Assembly: GCA_016717725.1 (NCBI GenBank)
Contig: JADKFA010000027.1
Coordinates: 1 to 35,372, forward strand
Direction of reading: 5' to 3'
From: Bacteroidota bacterium
Lineage (GTDB): Bacteria; Bacteroidota; Bacteroidia; AKYH767-A; OLB10
DNA: 35,372 bases
Shown: one piece after another, positions 1 to 10,413 of the stretch
How positions within the stretch are numbered: position 1 is the first letter of the stretch
How the letters are laid out: every line of letters starts with the position of its first letter
The notes under the pieces: model-generated
Database searches by the model: none
What the model saw: only the letters and a program-made list of their open reading frames with translations
Told to the model about the DNA's origin: nothing
Position numbers and translations under genes: made by a program

Positions 1-165
1 AAAATATTAAATAAATTGTTACAGAGCCGAAGATTCTGTTGTAAAGTATAGGTTTAATAATCCAGTTAGTTAAACGAAATCTTGGTTGGACTGTGTAACA
101 TAGTAGAATTTTCAAATTTTGCTAAAAGATACTCTTCTATGATAATTTTGGAAGGAGAGTTCATC

Positions 166-1875
166 TTAAGATTTTACAATACAAGTATTCTTAAAGTATT
201 CATCATCTCCTTGTATTTCAATGAAGTAGATTCCGGCAGGTCCATTTAAGTTCAAGTTAAAAAGCGAGATAGAATTCAATTCCTTTATTAAAAGGATTTG
301 TCCAATTGAATTTCGAATTGTAACTATTATTTTATGGTAATTGTTAGGTAGCTTAACTTGAATCAAATCAGAAGTGGGATTAGGAAGATATTAATTTTAT
401 TTTGGGTAGATTTTCATATTCATTAAACCCAACAGTATTTTGATTTAATTTCCAAACATATGCATCTCTCGACCCAGTAGCTGTTAAATTATACAAACCA
501 TTAGGATTAGTATCAAAATCAGTTGTTGAAACGAATGTGCCTATTATTATTACACTGCCGCTATTTGTTAGAATTAAATCTTCTCCTTGATCATCACTAG
601 CACCAGAGGTTTGTGTTGCTGCTACAAAATTTCCAGAACTATCTAATTTTAAAACAAATGTTTTATTAAACCCTCCCATCGCACTTAATGTGTAAACTGC
701 CGGTCCCGGATCAAAATCTCCGCTTAGTCTATAGTTTCCTGTTAAATATACGAATCCTAAAGGGTCAGAAACAACTGAATAGGAGTAGTCCTGATTGTAC
801 CCCCCAACTGATTTCGCCCAATTTAAATTTCCTGATGTGTCCAATGAAATTATAAAAATATCAGTACTTCCCAATGCTGCTAAATTTGTAATACCTGAAT
901 CGGGATCAAAGTCAACAGTATTGGTATATTGTCCGCTTAAATAAATTTTGTTGTTATTGCTAACGGATAGTGCGAAGTTAGTGGTTGAACCGGGTCCCCC
1001 TATTTGCTTGACCCAAATAAAATTACCACTAAAATTATATTTAGCAATATAGGTAGAGCCAACATTAGGAGATAATAAAGGGCTGGCACCAGGGTCTATA
1101 TTTAAAGTATCTCTAAAATTTCCTGAAATATAAAAATGATTTAATGAATCCAATTGAATACACCGGACTGAATTACTACCCAAATTGGCATCCATTGTTT
1201 TAGCAAAAATCAAATTTCCTGTATTACTTAATTTGATCACAAATAATGCAGCTGAATAAATCGTTGATAGATTATTAACCAGTGGACCTGGATCAAAATC
1301 GACCGTATCACGAAAACTACCTCCAGCTAAAATACTTCCTGTTAACGGATCCACTTTGAATGCTGTTAAACCATCAATAGAACTTCCTCCAAAAGTTAAA
1401 CAATTAATAAATTGTCCGCTACTATCAAGTTTCAAAATAAAAACATCCGAAAATCCGTTAGAAGTATGACTGCTTATATTAGGACCCGGATCAAAATCAA
1501 TTGTTCCTTGAAAGGTGCCTGCAATGTAAACGTTGTTGGAATCATCTACCTCTAATTCAATCGCCGCATCAAACGCAGATGATCCATTATTAAAGCTCAA
1601 ATTAAGTTACCTGCAGGATCAAGTTTGGCAATAAAGAAATCCGATTGACCCACAGCTGTTGAATTTTGAGTTCCTGGACCAGGATCAATATCCATCGTGC
1701 CGGAGTAGCTTCCTGAAACATAAATGTCGCCATTCCTATCTTCTTCAATAGCATATAAAGATGAAGTACTTGTTCCATTGAATGCCTTTACCCAATCAAA
1801 TAAAATGGTTGAGCTTGTAATTTTAAAACTGAAGACAATAAATAAGATGATGATTTTGTAAAGTTTACTTTTCAT
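166..1875 (-). CDS. T9SS-secreted seven-repeat SBBP (beta-propeller) protein, two frameshifts
   Basis: Predicted surface or secreted protein of about 570 residues; function unknown. It starts at 1875 with a hydrophobic signal peptide (MKSKLYKIIILFIVFSF). Seven repeats of about 58 residues follow, each with a DFDPG-like core (DIDPG, DFDPGP and so on) and an F-x-x-KLD-x-x-GN ending, typical of SBBP repeats that fold as propeller blades. The C-terminus is a T9SS type A sorting domain: PNPTSD, then NSIGQ, GPAGIYFIE and a basic end (VKS). The reading frame breaks twice. At about 1600 an added G turns the TGA after AGNLI into a Trp codon and joins the frames. At about 390 a one- or two-base shift separates the body from the sorting domain. 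I read these as one gene. It is a paralogue of the gene at 26941-28953. Secretion by T9SS is inferred from the family; ligand and role are not visible. Confidence 0.8.
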
Positions 1876-1937
1876 GTTTGATATGATTTGAAATAAATGT
1901 AATATGGTGAACTCAACGAATTTTACAATAATTTAAA

Positions 1938-1958
1938 TTAGTATTTCAAAAATACTAA
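1938..1958. repeat. AT-only inverted repeat between two T9SS cargo genes
   Basis: Perfect 9-bp arms (ttagtattt at 1938-1946, aaatactaa at 1950-1958) with a 3-base loop. It lies 46 bases past the stop of the 2004-4669 gene and 62 bases before the start of the 166-1875 gene. Read on the minus strand it could be a weak AT-only terminator followed by TTTAAATT. The same strand also contains TATTTTTG inside the hairpin (1944-1951), matching a Bacteroidota -7 box, so a promoter for the downstream gene is equally possible. Confidence 0.4.
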
Positions 1959-2003
1959 TTTATTCAATATAAAGTATCGCCCAATAAACTTCTAGATCCG
2001 TAT

Positions 2004-4669
2004 TTACTGTTTCACAAACGTAGCTCTCAATCCTCCCGATTGAATCAAATAAATTCCCAAGCTGAGATTATTTGTTTCAATCGTTGTTGTTATTGATGTG
2101 ATTGTTTTTTCTAAGATGAGCTTGCCGTAAATATCCGTTACTCGTAATTGCGCTTTTCCGTTTTCGAGTTGGTAGCCGGAGATGTTTAATGTGTTTTCGG
2201 TGGGGTTAGGGAAGACATGCAATTTGTCGCGTGCTGGTGTTGCAGATGCCAAGCCTGTTGGTAGAACAATAATTGTTTTCGCAGTGTTGGTGATGACAGG
2301 CTCGTTAAAGTCGAAGTAAATGGCTGCGAAGTTGGTGATACTATCACCTGCGCTTAAATTTGTTTTGGGTTGTATGCGGTAATGAACAAAACCATGCGAG
2401 AGTGGTTCGTTGGTGTTGCTATCGACTAACAAAATATTTTCAAATGTAAATTCCATGTTGCGCTGGTAATTGATCCAGTTTAAATTGACAGGATGTGATG
2501 CGTTTACAAATTCGATGGAAGATAGATTGAGTTTGTTGGTATCAATTGGATTTAAAATTTTTACTGTAAAGGCGGTGTCGTTTCCTGTGTTTTGAAAACG
2601 GATGATATACTCCAACCAAGGTGCCGTGCTAAGTTGCGTAGTAGTGAGTGTATCTTCACTCACCAAAATATCGTTAGGGTCTAAACGAACCCGTTGTGTA
2701 CACTTCCCAATTGCTGTTGTTACAACTTGGATTATCATCTGTTAAATAAGGTTCAATATGAGCGCTGCTGTTGATGAGTGTGCCGATAGGAAGTCCGAGG
2801 TTTACGTTAACAGTTACAATAATGCTTCCTGTTTGAAACGGTGTTAATGCAGGTAAATTCCAAACTACTGAATCGGGAGTTATGTTATTTGGTGTAAGTG
2901 TTGCCGATAGATAAGTTACATTACTATACGGATAAAAATAAACAGTAGGTGCTACTGTTGTATTTCCATAATTTCCATAACTAATCATATAACTTGCAGT
3001 GAAGCCACTACGAAAATTTCCCATAGGCGTAATCGTTACACATACATCTTCGAAATTACCTTGTGGTTGGAAAGCAAAGTCGTTGAGGGAATCGGTTTGT
3101 TGGATGCCTGTGAAGGTTGCATTTTGTGATATGGGAGAAGGGTTATACCATATCACTGATTGCGCAGTCGCGGTGAAATTTCCGGAATCAAGAACTAAAA
3201 GTTAATAATCTCCCATCTTGGTTACTGAAATGAAAATCGACCTGTATTCTGCTCGATAATTTTTCTTACTTGTAGTGGTGGTTCCCGCTATCCTGAATAC
3301 CATTACTGTTCAAATCTGCAAACAATTTTCCCGTAACTAAATTGTAATTTTCATCCAATTTCATGATCCAATAATCCCAATTTCCAAAACAATTTTCATT
3401 CTTATCACCAGAGATATTCGATTTAGAATTTCCTGCTATTATAAAACTACCATCTGTTGTTTCTTGCAATGAGAATAGACGATCGTAATCACCACCCCAA
3501 TCGTATTCTGCCATAGAATCTCTCCATAAGAATCAACTTTTACAATCCAATAGTCCCAATTGCTCTCAAACTATTTTCGGACTTGTCGCCGGAAATGTTA
3601 GAAATGAATACCCACCCAAAATATAGCCCCATCCTTGGTTTGATGAATACAATTAAAAATCACTATTATTGCCACCCCAATCGTATTTTGCCATTGAATA
3701 CTACCCAATCAATCTGTTTTTACAACCCAATAATCCATACCGCCCAAATTATTTTCCGTTTTATTTCCAGAAATAAATGAATTGGACCTTCCACCCAAAA
3801 TATATCCCCCATCATCGGTCTGTTGAATTGCATAGTACAATACATCCCACCTAAATCGCCTCCAATCGTTTTCTGCCATTGGATGACTCCCTGGGAATCC
3901 ACCTTAACGATCCAGTAATCATAGCCTCCAATACAATTTTCGGTCTTATCACCGGAAACATTAGAACCAGAATACCCACCCAAAATATAGCCCCCGTCGG
4001 TAGTTTGTTGAATAGAGTACAAATAATCAATAATACTTCCCCCTATCGTATTCTCCCATTGAATGACTCCCAATGAATCCACTTTTACAATCCAGTAATC
4101 ATCAAACCCATTGCAATTTTCCGTCTTATCTCGAGATATGTTAGATTTAGAACATCCACCCAAAATATAGCCCCCGTCGGAGGTCTGTTGAATTGAGTAT
4201 AAATTATCACTTAAACTCCCACCAATCGTATTCTGCCATTGGATGTCACCCAGTGAGTCCACCTTCACGATCCAGTAATCATGATCACCATTACAATTTT
4301 CCGACTTATCTCCGGAAACATCGGAATCAGAATACCCACCTAAAATATAGCCACCGTCAGTCGTCTGTTGAATTGAATAAAGAACATCAGTGATCACTAC
4401 CACCAATCGTATTCTGCCACTGGATACTCCCATGCTGAATCGACTTTTACAATCCAATAATCAGTAACACCCAATGAATTTTCCGTTTTATCACCGGAAA
4501 TATTTGAACTTGAAAATCCACCCAAAATAAATCCCCATCATTGTTTAATCAATAACATTATAATAATCTTGACTACTCCCCCAATCGTATTCTGCCATTC
4601 GATTTCCTGGGAGAAAGACGAAATAAAAAGAAATAATAGTAGAAAGGTGATTTTACAAATGTTTCTCAT
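2004..4669 (-). pseudogene. T9SS-secreted protein with seven 60-aa repeats and DUF7619-like domain, many frameshifts
   Basis: One gene broken into pieces. The start is taken at 4669: it gives a signal peptide (MRNICKITFLLLFLFISSFS, then QEIEWQNTIGG). Seven repeats of about 60 residues follow, with consensus DGGYILGGYS, SGDKTENC, DYWIVKVDS and QWQNTIGG. Then come a KLFADLNSNGIQDSG segment as in SdrD-B-like linkers, an all-beta region, a GSFDPND-type domain found in many T9SS proteins (DUF7619-like, about 2270-2700), and a T9SS type A sorting domain (VFPNPTENTLNISG to RATFVKQ) ending at 2004. Frames change about ten times, for example near 4590, 4560, 4400, 3830, 3690, 3540, 3270, 3210 and 2690. 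At 2690 removing one A restores GSFDPND. It is labelled a pseudogene because the sequence as given cannot encode the whole protein. The lesions look like one-base indels, so it may be intact in the organism. Confidence 0.7.
3480..4600 (-). repeat. Seven tandem ~180-bp repeats inside a T9SS cargo gene
   Basis: The plus-strand sequence caatcgtattctgccat, or a close variant, recurs at about 3498, 3678, 3862, 4042, 4222, 4403 and 4580. The spacing is 177-184 bases, that is 60 codons. Each unit encodes one blade-like repeat. The units are similar enough at DNA level to disturb assembly, and indels are concentrated here. Confidence 0.85.
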
Positions 4670-4685
4670 TTTGAAGAATTTACTA

Positions 4686-4715
4686 TAAAAGTAAGGAAAA
4701 TTCAATACGATGCAA
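4686..4715 (-). promoter_or_regulatory. Candidate Bacteroidota sigma-ABfr promoter for the 2004-4669 gene
   Basis: On the minus strand, TTG (4713-4715) is followed after 19 bases by TACTTTTA (4686-4693). The Bacteroidota consensus is TTG, 19-21 bases, TAnnTTTG; only the last base differs. It lies 17 bases upstream of the chosen start at 4669. This is a pattern match only. Confidence 0.35.
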
Positions 4716-4770
4716 GCGATTCTGGAGCTTGGTAGATAATTTAATATTAATACATTAAAATGACCGTTTT

Positions 4771-5567
4771 TTAGGCGCTTTTCCAGAAAATATCATAGGC
4801 ATAGCGAAGAATCAAGAGCGTTACGATGACTAAAAACAAAATCCGAACGAAGCCATTGCCTTTTTTGAATGCGAGGCGAGTTCCTAGTAAGCTTCCGACG
4901 ACGTTGCAAGCAGCCATCAACAATGCGATTTCAAGTAAATAATTTCCTTGTAAAATAAAAACATAGAGTGCCCCAATATTCGATACGCAATTAATGAATT
5001 TTGAATACGCCGAAGCCGCCAAAAATTCAAATCCAAACAACAAAACAAATCCCAACACTAAAAAATTTCCTGCGCCCGGACCAAAAAATCCATCATAGAA
5101 ACCCACAAAGGAACCCATCACCATTCCAAATAACATTTGCTTTGTGGACGATAATTCAGTTTTGCGAATTAATCCTAAATCTTTCTTGATGAAAGTGTAA
5201 ATAGCCATCACAATTAAGATGACTAAGATGATTGGCTTTAGTGATTCGGAATGAATATAACTCACCGTTTTCGCTCCTAAATAGGAAAAGATCAAGGTGA
5301 AAAATGAAATGAAAAATAAAAGTTTATAATTGAATTTTATTCTTTTTGCATATTGATACGCCGCCACCGAAGTGCCCGAAAACCCTGCAATTTTATTCGT
5401 TCCCATCAAGGTGGGTAATTCTGTATTGGGAAAATTAACAAGCAATGCAGGAAGTTGGATAAACCCGCCGCCCCCAACAATGGAATCGATGAAGCCGGCG
5501 GTAAATGCTAATGCAATTAACGCAAGCGAAAAGAATAATCGATAAAAATATAATCAGCAAATACCAT
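4771..5567 (-). CDS. TauE/SafE family membrane transporter (YfcA-like), one frameshift near the start
   Basis: Integral membrane protein of about 265 residues, the usual size for TauE/SafE (sulfite/organosulfonate exporter-like) permeases. The N-terminal family motif AGFIDSIVGGGGFIQLP is present, and a second half-repeat carries GFYDGFFGPGAGNF. About eight hydrophobic segments are visible. The open frame with these motifs has no ATG upstream of its in-frame TGA. Adding one T to the five-base run at 5544-5548 joins it to an ATG at 5567 (MVFADYIFYRLFF). Without that correction only a TTG start at 5445 remains, which would cut off the first motif, so I prefer 5567. The substrate (sulfite, sulfonate or another anion) cannot be told from the sequence. 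It follows the POT gene on the same strand with a 94-base gap. Confidence 0.85.
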
Positions 5568-5661
5568 TTACAACTATTAAAGTCCATTTTCAAATAAGTT
5601 TATAGTACCAGACTGAATCAAATATTTCACAATGCTAGTACGGAATTTCTGTACTTAAATT

Positions 5662-7467
5662 TTAGTTTTTCATTAAATTCAGTCTATTTAACTCATTTCT
5701 TAACAAAGAAAGTAACGAAAGCACGCAACCCAACACCAACCCATTTTTGCAGTTTTCGAGGAAGAAAATCGTTTTGCTTCTCATAACTTCATCCCAAAGT
5801 CCGGCTAACACACCTGACGATTTGTTACCAATATGCCGTATATTGAAATTTATCGATCGAAATCTACTTCCATTTAATTTTAAATAATTGGACCACCTCC
5901 TATTTTTTTTAAGGGGTTTTTTTAAAAAAAAAAATATTTTTTCCTAATGTCCTCCCCCAACACCCCGCCCCCCTTTTCCCCGGGGGGGGGAGGAGGAGGG
6001 GAAGGAAAAAAAAAAACCATCCACCCATCATTAAAGCGGTGAGTCGGGGTGGACTTAATTTAGATACCAACGATAATCCCATCGGACTTAAAAACAATTC
6101 ACCAATGGTGACCACACCGTAACATCCAAAGAGCCACATGGCCGAGGCCTTATCTGCTCCATTATGGCAATAGATCACAGCAGCAACCATCACAAAGGTG
6201 GAAAGTGCGCTGATGACTAATCCCCATGCAATTTTTGCAGGCGTATGCGGCTCTTTTCCTTTTCTATTTAGTCTTCGGAAAAAACCAACTACTACCGGTG
6301 TTAATAAGACAACGAAAAATGGATTTATGGATTGAAATAATTCGGTAGAGATGAGTTTCAGTCGTTCACCCGAAGAAGGATGATCGGCGGCAGGTAAGTT
6401 CATTAAATAGGGATTCACTGTAAATTCTTTCACAATTTTTCCATCTACCTTCGTAGTTCTGAATTGTTCGTCGTACTTAGGATAGGAATCCGGTTCACTG
6501 GTAACATACTGCGACATTTGCAAGGCTTCCATGGGCTTTTCGATATAGGCAGGAGCAGAACGATCGGTATAAAATTCAGCCCATGTGGTGAGAGCCGTTC
6601 CATTCTGTTTGAAGATGGCCCAAAATACAATCACCACAGCGAAAATAGCAAGCAATGCTGCGATGGGTTCTTTATCAGCTTTAGAGGCTCGCAACCACAA
6701 GGAAAGATAAAAATAAAGTACAGGCAAGGATCCAAACAGGAATGCGTCGGTAGAATCGGTTCCGAAAATATTTCCAGGAATCATCCATCCTACGATTCCT
6801 GCAACTAATGCAGGAAGTATAACGGCACCGAGTATCCGTCCATGGGCATATCTTCTTTCTGCACGCCTTCTTTTCTTCGGCATGTCGATAATGTTTCATT
6901 CCGACCCAGAAGATAATCACCCCTACAAACATTCCGATTCCAGCTCCTATAAAAGCGAATCCCCATCCATAATTATGTCGCAAATAAGCCGCGAAGAAAT
7001 TACAGATGAAGGCGCCAATATTAATTCCCATGTAGAAAATATTATAGCCGCTATCCTTCGAGACTTTATACTCGGGATCGTTGTAAAGATTGCCGAGCAG
7101 CGTGGATATGTTGGGTTTAAAAAATCCATTGCCCACAATGATTAACAGTAGAGAAATATAAAATGCCGTCATGCCAGGAATGGCTAAAACCATATCCCAC
7201 ATCCCATCATGATTCCGCCAATGGTGATTGCTTTTATCAAACCTAGGACACGGTCGGCGATAATCCGCCGAGGAAGGGAGTGAGAAAAACCAAGGCGATA
7301 AATGTTCCGAAGACATCTGTTGCGGCGGCGCGATCCATGCCCATTCCGCCCTTTTGGGTGTCGGTCATGTAGAGTACAAATATTCCGATCATTAAATAAT
7401 AACCGAAACGTTCCCACATTTCAGAGAAGAATAAATAAGGTAGACCGGAAGGATGTTTTTTGCTCAT
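5662..7467 (-). pseudogene. POT/PTR2 family proton-dependent peptide transporter, broken by frameshifts and a low-complexity insert
   Basis: Di-/tripeptide:proton symporter of the inner membrane. The start at 7467 (MSKKHPSGLPYLFFSEMWER) carries the ExxERF motif of proton-coupled POT transporters (EMWERFGYY). The second family signature, FYMGINIGAF, follows. The pieces read in order: 7467 to ~7260, ~7260 to ~7205, ~7205 to ~6870, then one frame to 6017 ending MMGGWF. After an abnormal 184-bp stretch the frame resumes at 5832 with IGNKSSGVLAGLWDE, which matches the usual POT C-terminal continuation, and ends at TAA 5662-5664 with a basic tail. So the gene contains at least three one-base shifts and one insertion. 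It would be about 590 residues if repaired. A real pseudogene and a badly assembled intact gene are both possible. Confidence 0.75.
5833..6016. other. Anomalous low-complexity segment inside the POT transporter gene
   Basis: The last transporter residues to the right (MMGGWF, 6014-6031) and the next ones to the left (IGNK, 5821-5832) are normally separated by only three or four residues, but 184 bases lie between them. About 120 of these (5898-6016) are runs of single bases: a run of T, G, T and A, then C-rich, then about nine G, GA-rich, and finally a run of eleven or more A. This is unlike any coding or intergenic DNA elsewhere in the window and looks like a sequencing or contig-joining artefact. 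Confidence 0.75.
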
Positions 7468-7513
7468 AGAGGTTAAGTTGGAATGACGAATATAGGGAAT
7501 TTGAAAATGTACC

Positions 7514-7713
7514 AATTTGAAAATTTGAAAATGGTTGTGCTTTCTAAATAGAAATCGTCACATCCAATAGCGTTTTCGATGGGACGATGATCAAATAGAA
7601 CGCTGATGACGCAGATTTTTTAGGATTTGCACGGATTTACTGATCGTTGAGAATAAGACTCAACATTCCATTAATAGATCCTTTGCGAAGCCTCATTTTC
7701 AAATTTTCAAATT
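7514..7713. repeat. 20-bp inverted repeat flanking the intergenic stretch between the POT gene and alaS
   Basis: The gap 7468-7749 has no gene I can support. It contains a perfect 20-bp inverted repeat (aatttgaaaatttg... at 7514-7533 and its complement at 7694-7713). Further partial copies of tttgaaaat flank each arm. Between the arms is a degenerate GATTT-rich stretch (cgctgatgacgcagatt, ggatttgcacggattta) of the kind scattered between genes in this phylum. Confidence 0.6.
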
Positions 7714-7749
7714 AATCCATTTTCAAATTAACCATGCATTATAGCGCGA

Positions 7750-10350
7750 TCAAATTATTGTGGTTGCCAGATGCAGCGCTTTCGTGAGACCATCAGGATT
7801 CTTCCCGCCTGCAGTAGCATAAAAAGGTTGTCCACCGCCGCCGCCTTGAATTTCTTTGGCGAGGTTGCGGATGATGGCCATGGCATTGAGGCCTTTTTCG
7901 CTCACTAATGAATCGGAAAGCATTAAGGATAAATGCGGCTTGCCATCCACGTTAGCGCAGAGGAAACAGTATAAATCGTTGACCTGATTCTTTAATTCAT
8001 ATGAAATATTCTTGATGGACTCTGCATCCAAATCTACTTGTGCAATAATGCGGTTGATGCCATCGTGTGATTTTATCTTAGTTATTAAATCGGCTTTTAC
8101 TGTTTGCGCCTTCTCGTTTTGAAATTGAGCTAATTGTTTTTTCAACGACTCATTCGCTTCCACCAAGGAGGTTACTCCTTTTACAATATCGCCTGGATGA
8201 TTCACGATCTCTTTTATTTTTTGCAAGGCATCCAACTGATCATTGATGAACTGTTCTGCACCATCTGCGGTGATGGCTTCAATACGTCGAACACCAGCAG
8301 CTACTGCCGACTCGCCCGTAATTTTAAACAATCCAATTTCACCACTTGCTTTCACATGTGTTCCACCACAAAGTTCGACAGAGAAATTTTTATCGAAAGT
8401 AATGACGCGAACAAAATCGCCGTACTTTTCACCAAACAATGCCATGGCACCTGTTTCTTGCGCTAGCTTGATGGGTACATTGCGTTGTTCGTTCAATGCA
8501 ATATTTTCTCTGATCTTTTTATTGACGATTTGCTCGATGGAATTAATTTCCTCCTCCGTCATTTTTGCAAAATGCGAAAAGTCGAAACGTGTAGTATGCT
8601 CATTCACCATGGAACCTTTTTGAGCTACGTGTGTTCCCAATACATTTCGAAGTGCTGCGTGCATGAGATGAGTTGCGCTGTGATTTTTGGTGATTAACGC
8701 GCGTCGATTATAGTCAACCACTGCTTTAAATATGGCATTGATATCAGATGGAATTTTATCTGCAAAATGAATAATCAAATTATTTTCCTTTTGCGTATCG
8801 GTAATGCTGATTTTACTTTCTGACGATTGTAAAAATCCAGTGTCGCCTACTTGTCCACCGCTCTCTGCATAAAATGGAGTACGATTTAATACAATTTGAT
8901 ATTGCTCTTTATTTCCTTTCTTCACTTTACGATAACGCAAAATTTCTGCTTCACACTCCAGAAAATCATAGCCTACAAACTCTACAGCATCTTCATCACG
9001 AACGATGGTCCAATCATCGGTGCTGGTAGCGGTTGCTTTTCTCGAACGATTTTTCTGCTCTTCCATGCATGCATTAAATCCATCCATATCTACTTCCATC
9101 TTATTCTCACGCGCCATGAGTTCGGTAAGGTCGATGGGAAAACCATACGTATCGTACAATTCGAAAGCAAAATCACCCGCAATTTTTTTTGTGTTGAGTG
9201 CTTCAAACTTTTTTATTCCGGTATCTAACGTTCTTAAAAAAGAGATTTCTTCCTCTTGAATTACTCTTGCTACAAAATCTTCTTGTGCATGCAATTCAGG
9301 AAATACATTTTCAAACTGCTTCGAAATTACTTTTAGCAATTTGTACATGAAGGGATCTTTAATATTTAAAAACGTAAAATTATAACGCAATGCACGACGT
9401 AAAATTCGGCGTATCACATAACCTGCTTTATTATTAGAGGGAAGTTGTCCATCTGCAATAGCAAAACTGATGGCACGAATATGATCGGCAATAACACGCA
9501 TCGCGATATCCGTTTTCTCCGCAGCACCGTATTTTATTCCGCTCGTTTCCTCTATAAATTGAATACTCGGTGTAAACACATCCGTATCATAATTCGAAAT
9601 TTTTCCTTGCATGGCCATGCACAAACGTTCGAAGCCCATGCCGGTATCCACGTGTTTAGCAGGAAGTGGTTCGAGGGATCCATCCGACTTACGATTAAAC
9701 TCCATGAATACGTTATTCCAAATCTCGATCACTTGCGGATGACTTTCATTCACCAATGTTTTTCCATCTACCTTTTTCCTTTCCTCATCACTGCGCAAAT
9801 CCACATGAATTTCGGAGCAAGGTCCGCAGGGTCCAGTTTCGCCCATCTCCCAGAAATTATCCTTTTTATTCCCTCTTAAGATGCGATCTTCGGCAATCCA
9901 CTTCTTCCAAAAATCAAATGCTTCTTGATCAAAAGCTAAATTTTCTTTTGCATCGCCTTCAAAAACAGTTACGTAGAGACGATCTTTCGGCAAACCATAC
10001 ACTTTCGTTAATAACTCCCAGGCCCATTCGATGGCTTCTTCCTTAAAATAATCGCCAAACGACCAATTGCCCAACATTTCGAACATGGTATGGTGGTAAG
10101 TATCCACGCCCACTTCTTCGAGGTCGTTATGCTTTCCGCTTACTCGCAAGCACTTTTGAGTATTCGCAATTCGAGTAGCTTTTGGAGGCTCATTTCCGAG
10201 GAAAATATCCTTAAACTGGTTCATCCCTGCATTGGTAAACATGAGGGTTGGATCGTTCTTCACCACGATGGGTGCAGAAGCAACAATGGTATGTCCTTTG
10301 GACGCGAAGAAATCGAGAAATGCTTGACGAATTTGTGAAGATGTCATCAT
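7750..10350 (-). CDS. alaS: Alanine--tRNA ligase
   Basis: Charges tRNA-Ala with alanine in the cytoplasm and edits mischarged Ser/Gly. The 866 residues are full length for a bacterial AlaRS. The class II catalytic core is at 1-250 (DPTLMFTNAGMNQFKD, NWSFGDYF, GPCGPCSEIH, VDTGMGFERL). The editing domain has the zinc-binding HSATH (557-561) and CGGTH (661-665) motifs. The C-Ala domain with the glycine-rich GGGGGQP segment is near the end. No frameshift is seen. The start could be the first ATG (10350) or the next codon (10347), since the protein begins MMTSSQIRQAF. It is divergent from the M23 peptidase gene, 63 bases away. Confidence 0.97.
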   Translation of the reverse strand: MMTSSQIRQAFLDFFASKGHTIVASAPIVVKNDPTLMFTNAGMNQFKDIFLGNEPPKATRIANTQKCLRVSGKHNDLEEVGVDTYHHTMFEMLGNWSFGDYFKEEAIEWAWELLTKVYGLPKDRLYVTVFEGDAKENLAFDQEAFDFWKKWIAEDRILRGNKKDNFWEMGETGPCGPCSEIHVDLRSDEERKKVDGKTLVNESHPQVIEIWNNVFMEFNRKSDGSLEPLPAKHVDTGMGFERLCMAMQGKISNYDTDVFTPSIQFIEETSGIKYGAAEKTDIAMRVIADHIRAISFAIADGQLPSNNKAGYVIRRILRRALRYNFTFLNIKDPFMYKLLKVISKQFENVFPELHAQEDFVARVIQEEEISFLRTLDTGIKKFEALNTKKIAGDFAFELYDTYGFPIDLTELMARENKMEVDMDGFNACMEEQKNRSRKATATSTDDWTIVRDEDAVEFVGYDFLECEAEILRYRKVKKGNKEQYQIVLNRTPFYAESGGQVGDTGFLQSSESKISITDTQKENNLIIHFADKIPSDINAIFKAVVDYNRRALITKNHSATHLMHAALRNVLGTHVAQKGSMVNEHTTRFDFSHFAKMTEEEINSIEQIVNKKIRENIALNEQRNVPIKLAQETGAMALFGEKYGDFVRVITFDKNFSVELCGGTHVKASGEIGLFKITGESAVAAGVRRIEAITADGAEQFINDQLDALQKIKEIVNHPGDIVKGVTSLVEANESLKKQLAQFQNEKAQTVKADLITKIKSHDGINRIIAQVDLDAESIKNISYELKNQVNDLYCFLCANVDGKPHLSLMLSDSLVSEKGLNAMAIIRNLAKEIQGGGGGQPFYATAGGKNPDGLTKALHLATTII

Positions 10351-10377
10351 ACTATAGGCTAACTAAGAGAATTCTAT

Positions 10378-10403
10378 TATTTTTGTAAAGACCCGCAAAG
10401 TTA
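10378..10403. promoter_or_regulatory. Back-to-back candidate -7 boxes between alaS and the M23 peptidase gene
   Basis: TATTTTTG on the plus strand (10378-10385) would serve the peptidase gene. TAACTTTG on the minus strand (10396-10403) would serve alaS. Both match TAnnTTTG exactly and lie 28 and 45 bases from their starts. I find no -33 TTG at the standard 19-21 base spacing for either, so confidence is modest. Confidence 0.35.
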
Positions 10404-10413
10404 AATAAATCCC

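Noticed and set aside
166..1600. Two or three separate small T9SS genes
   Set aside because: Signal peptide, repeats and sorting domain occur once each in order, and one-base changes join them, as in the intact paralogue at 26941-28953.
8134..9879. Plus-strand open frames inside alaS
   Set aside because: They lie wholly opposite a fully conserved alaS gene, have no recognisable domains, and are explained by codon bias of the real strand.
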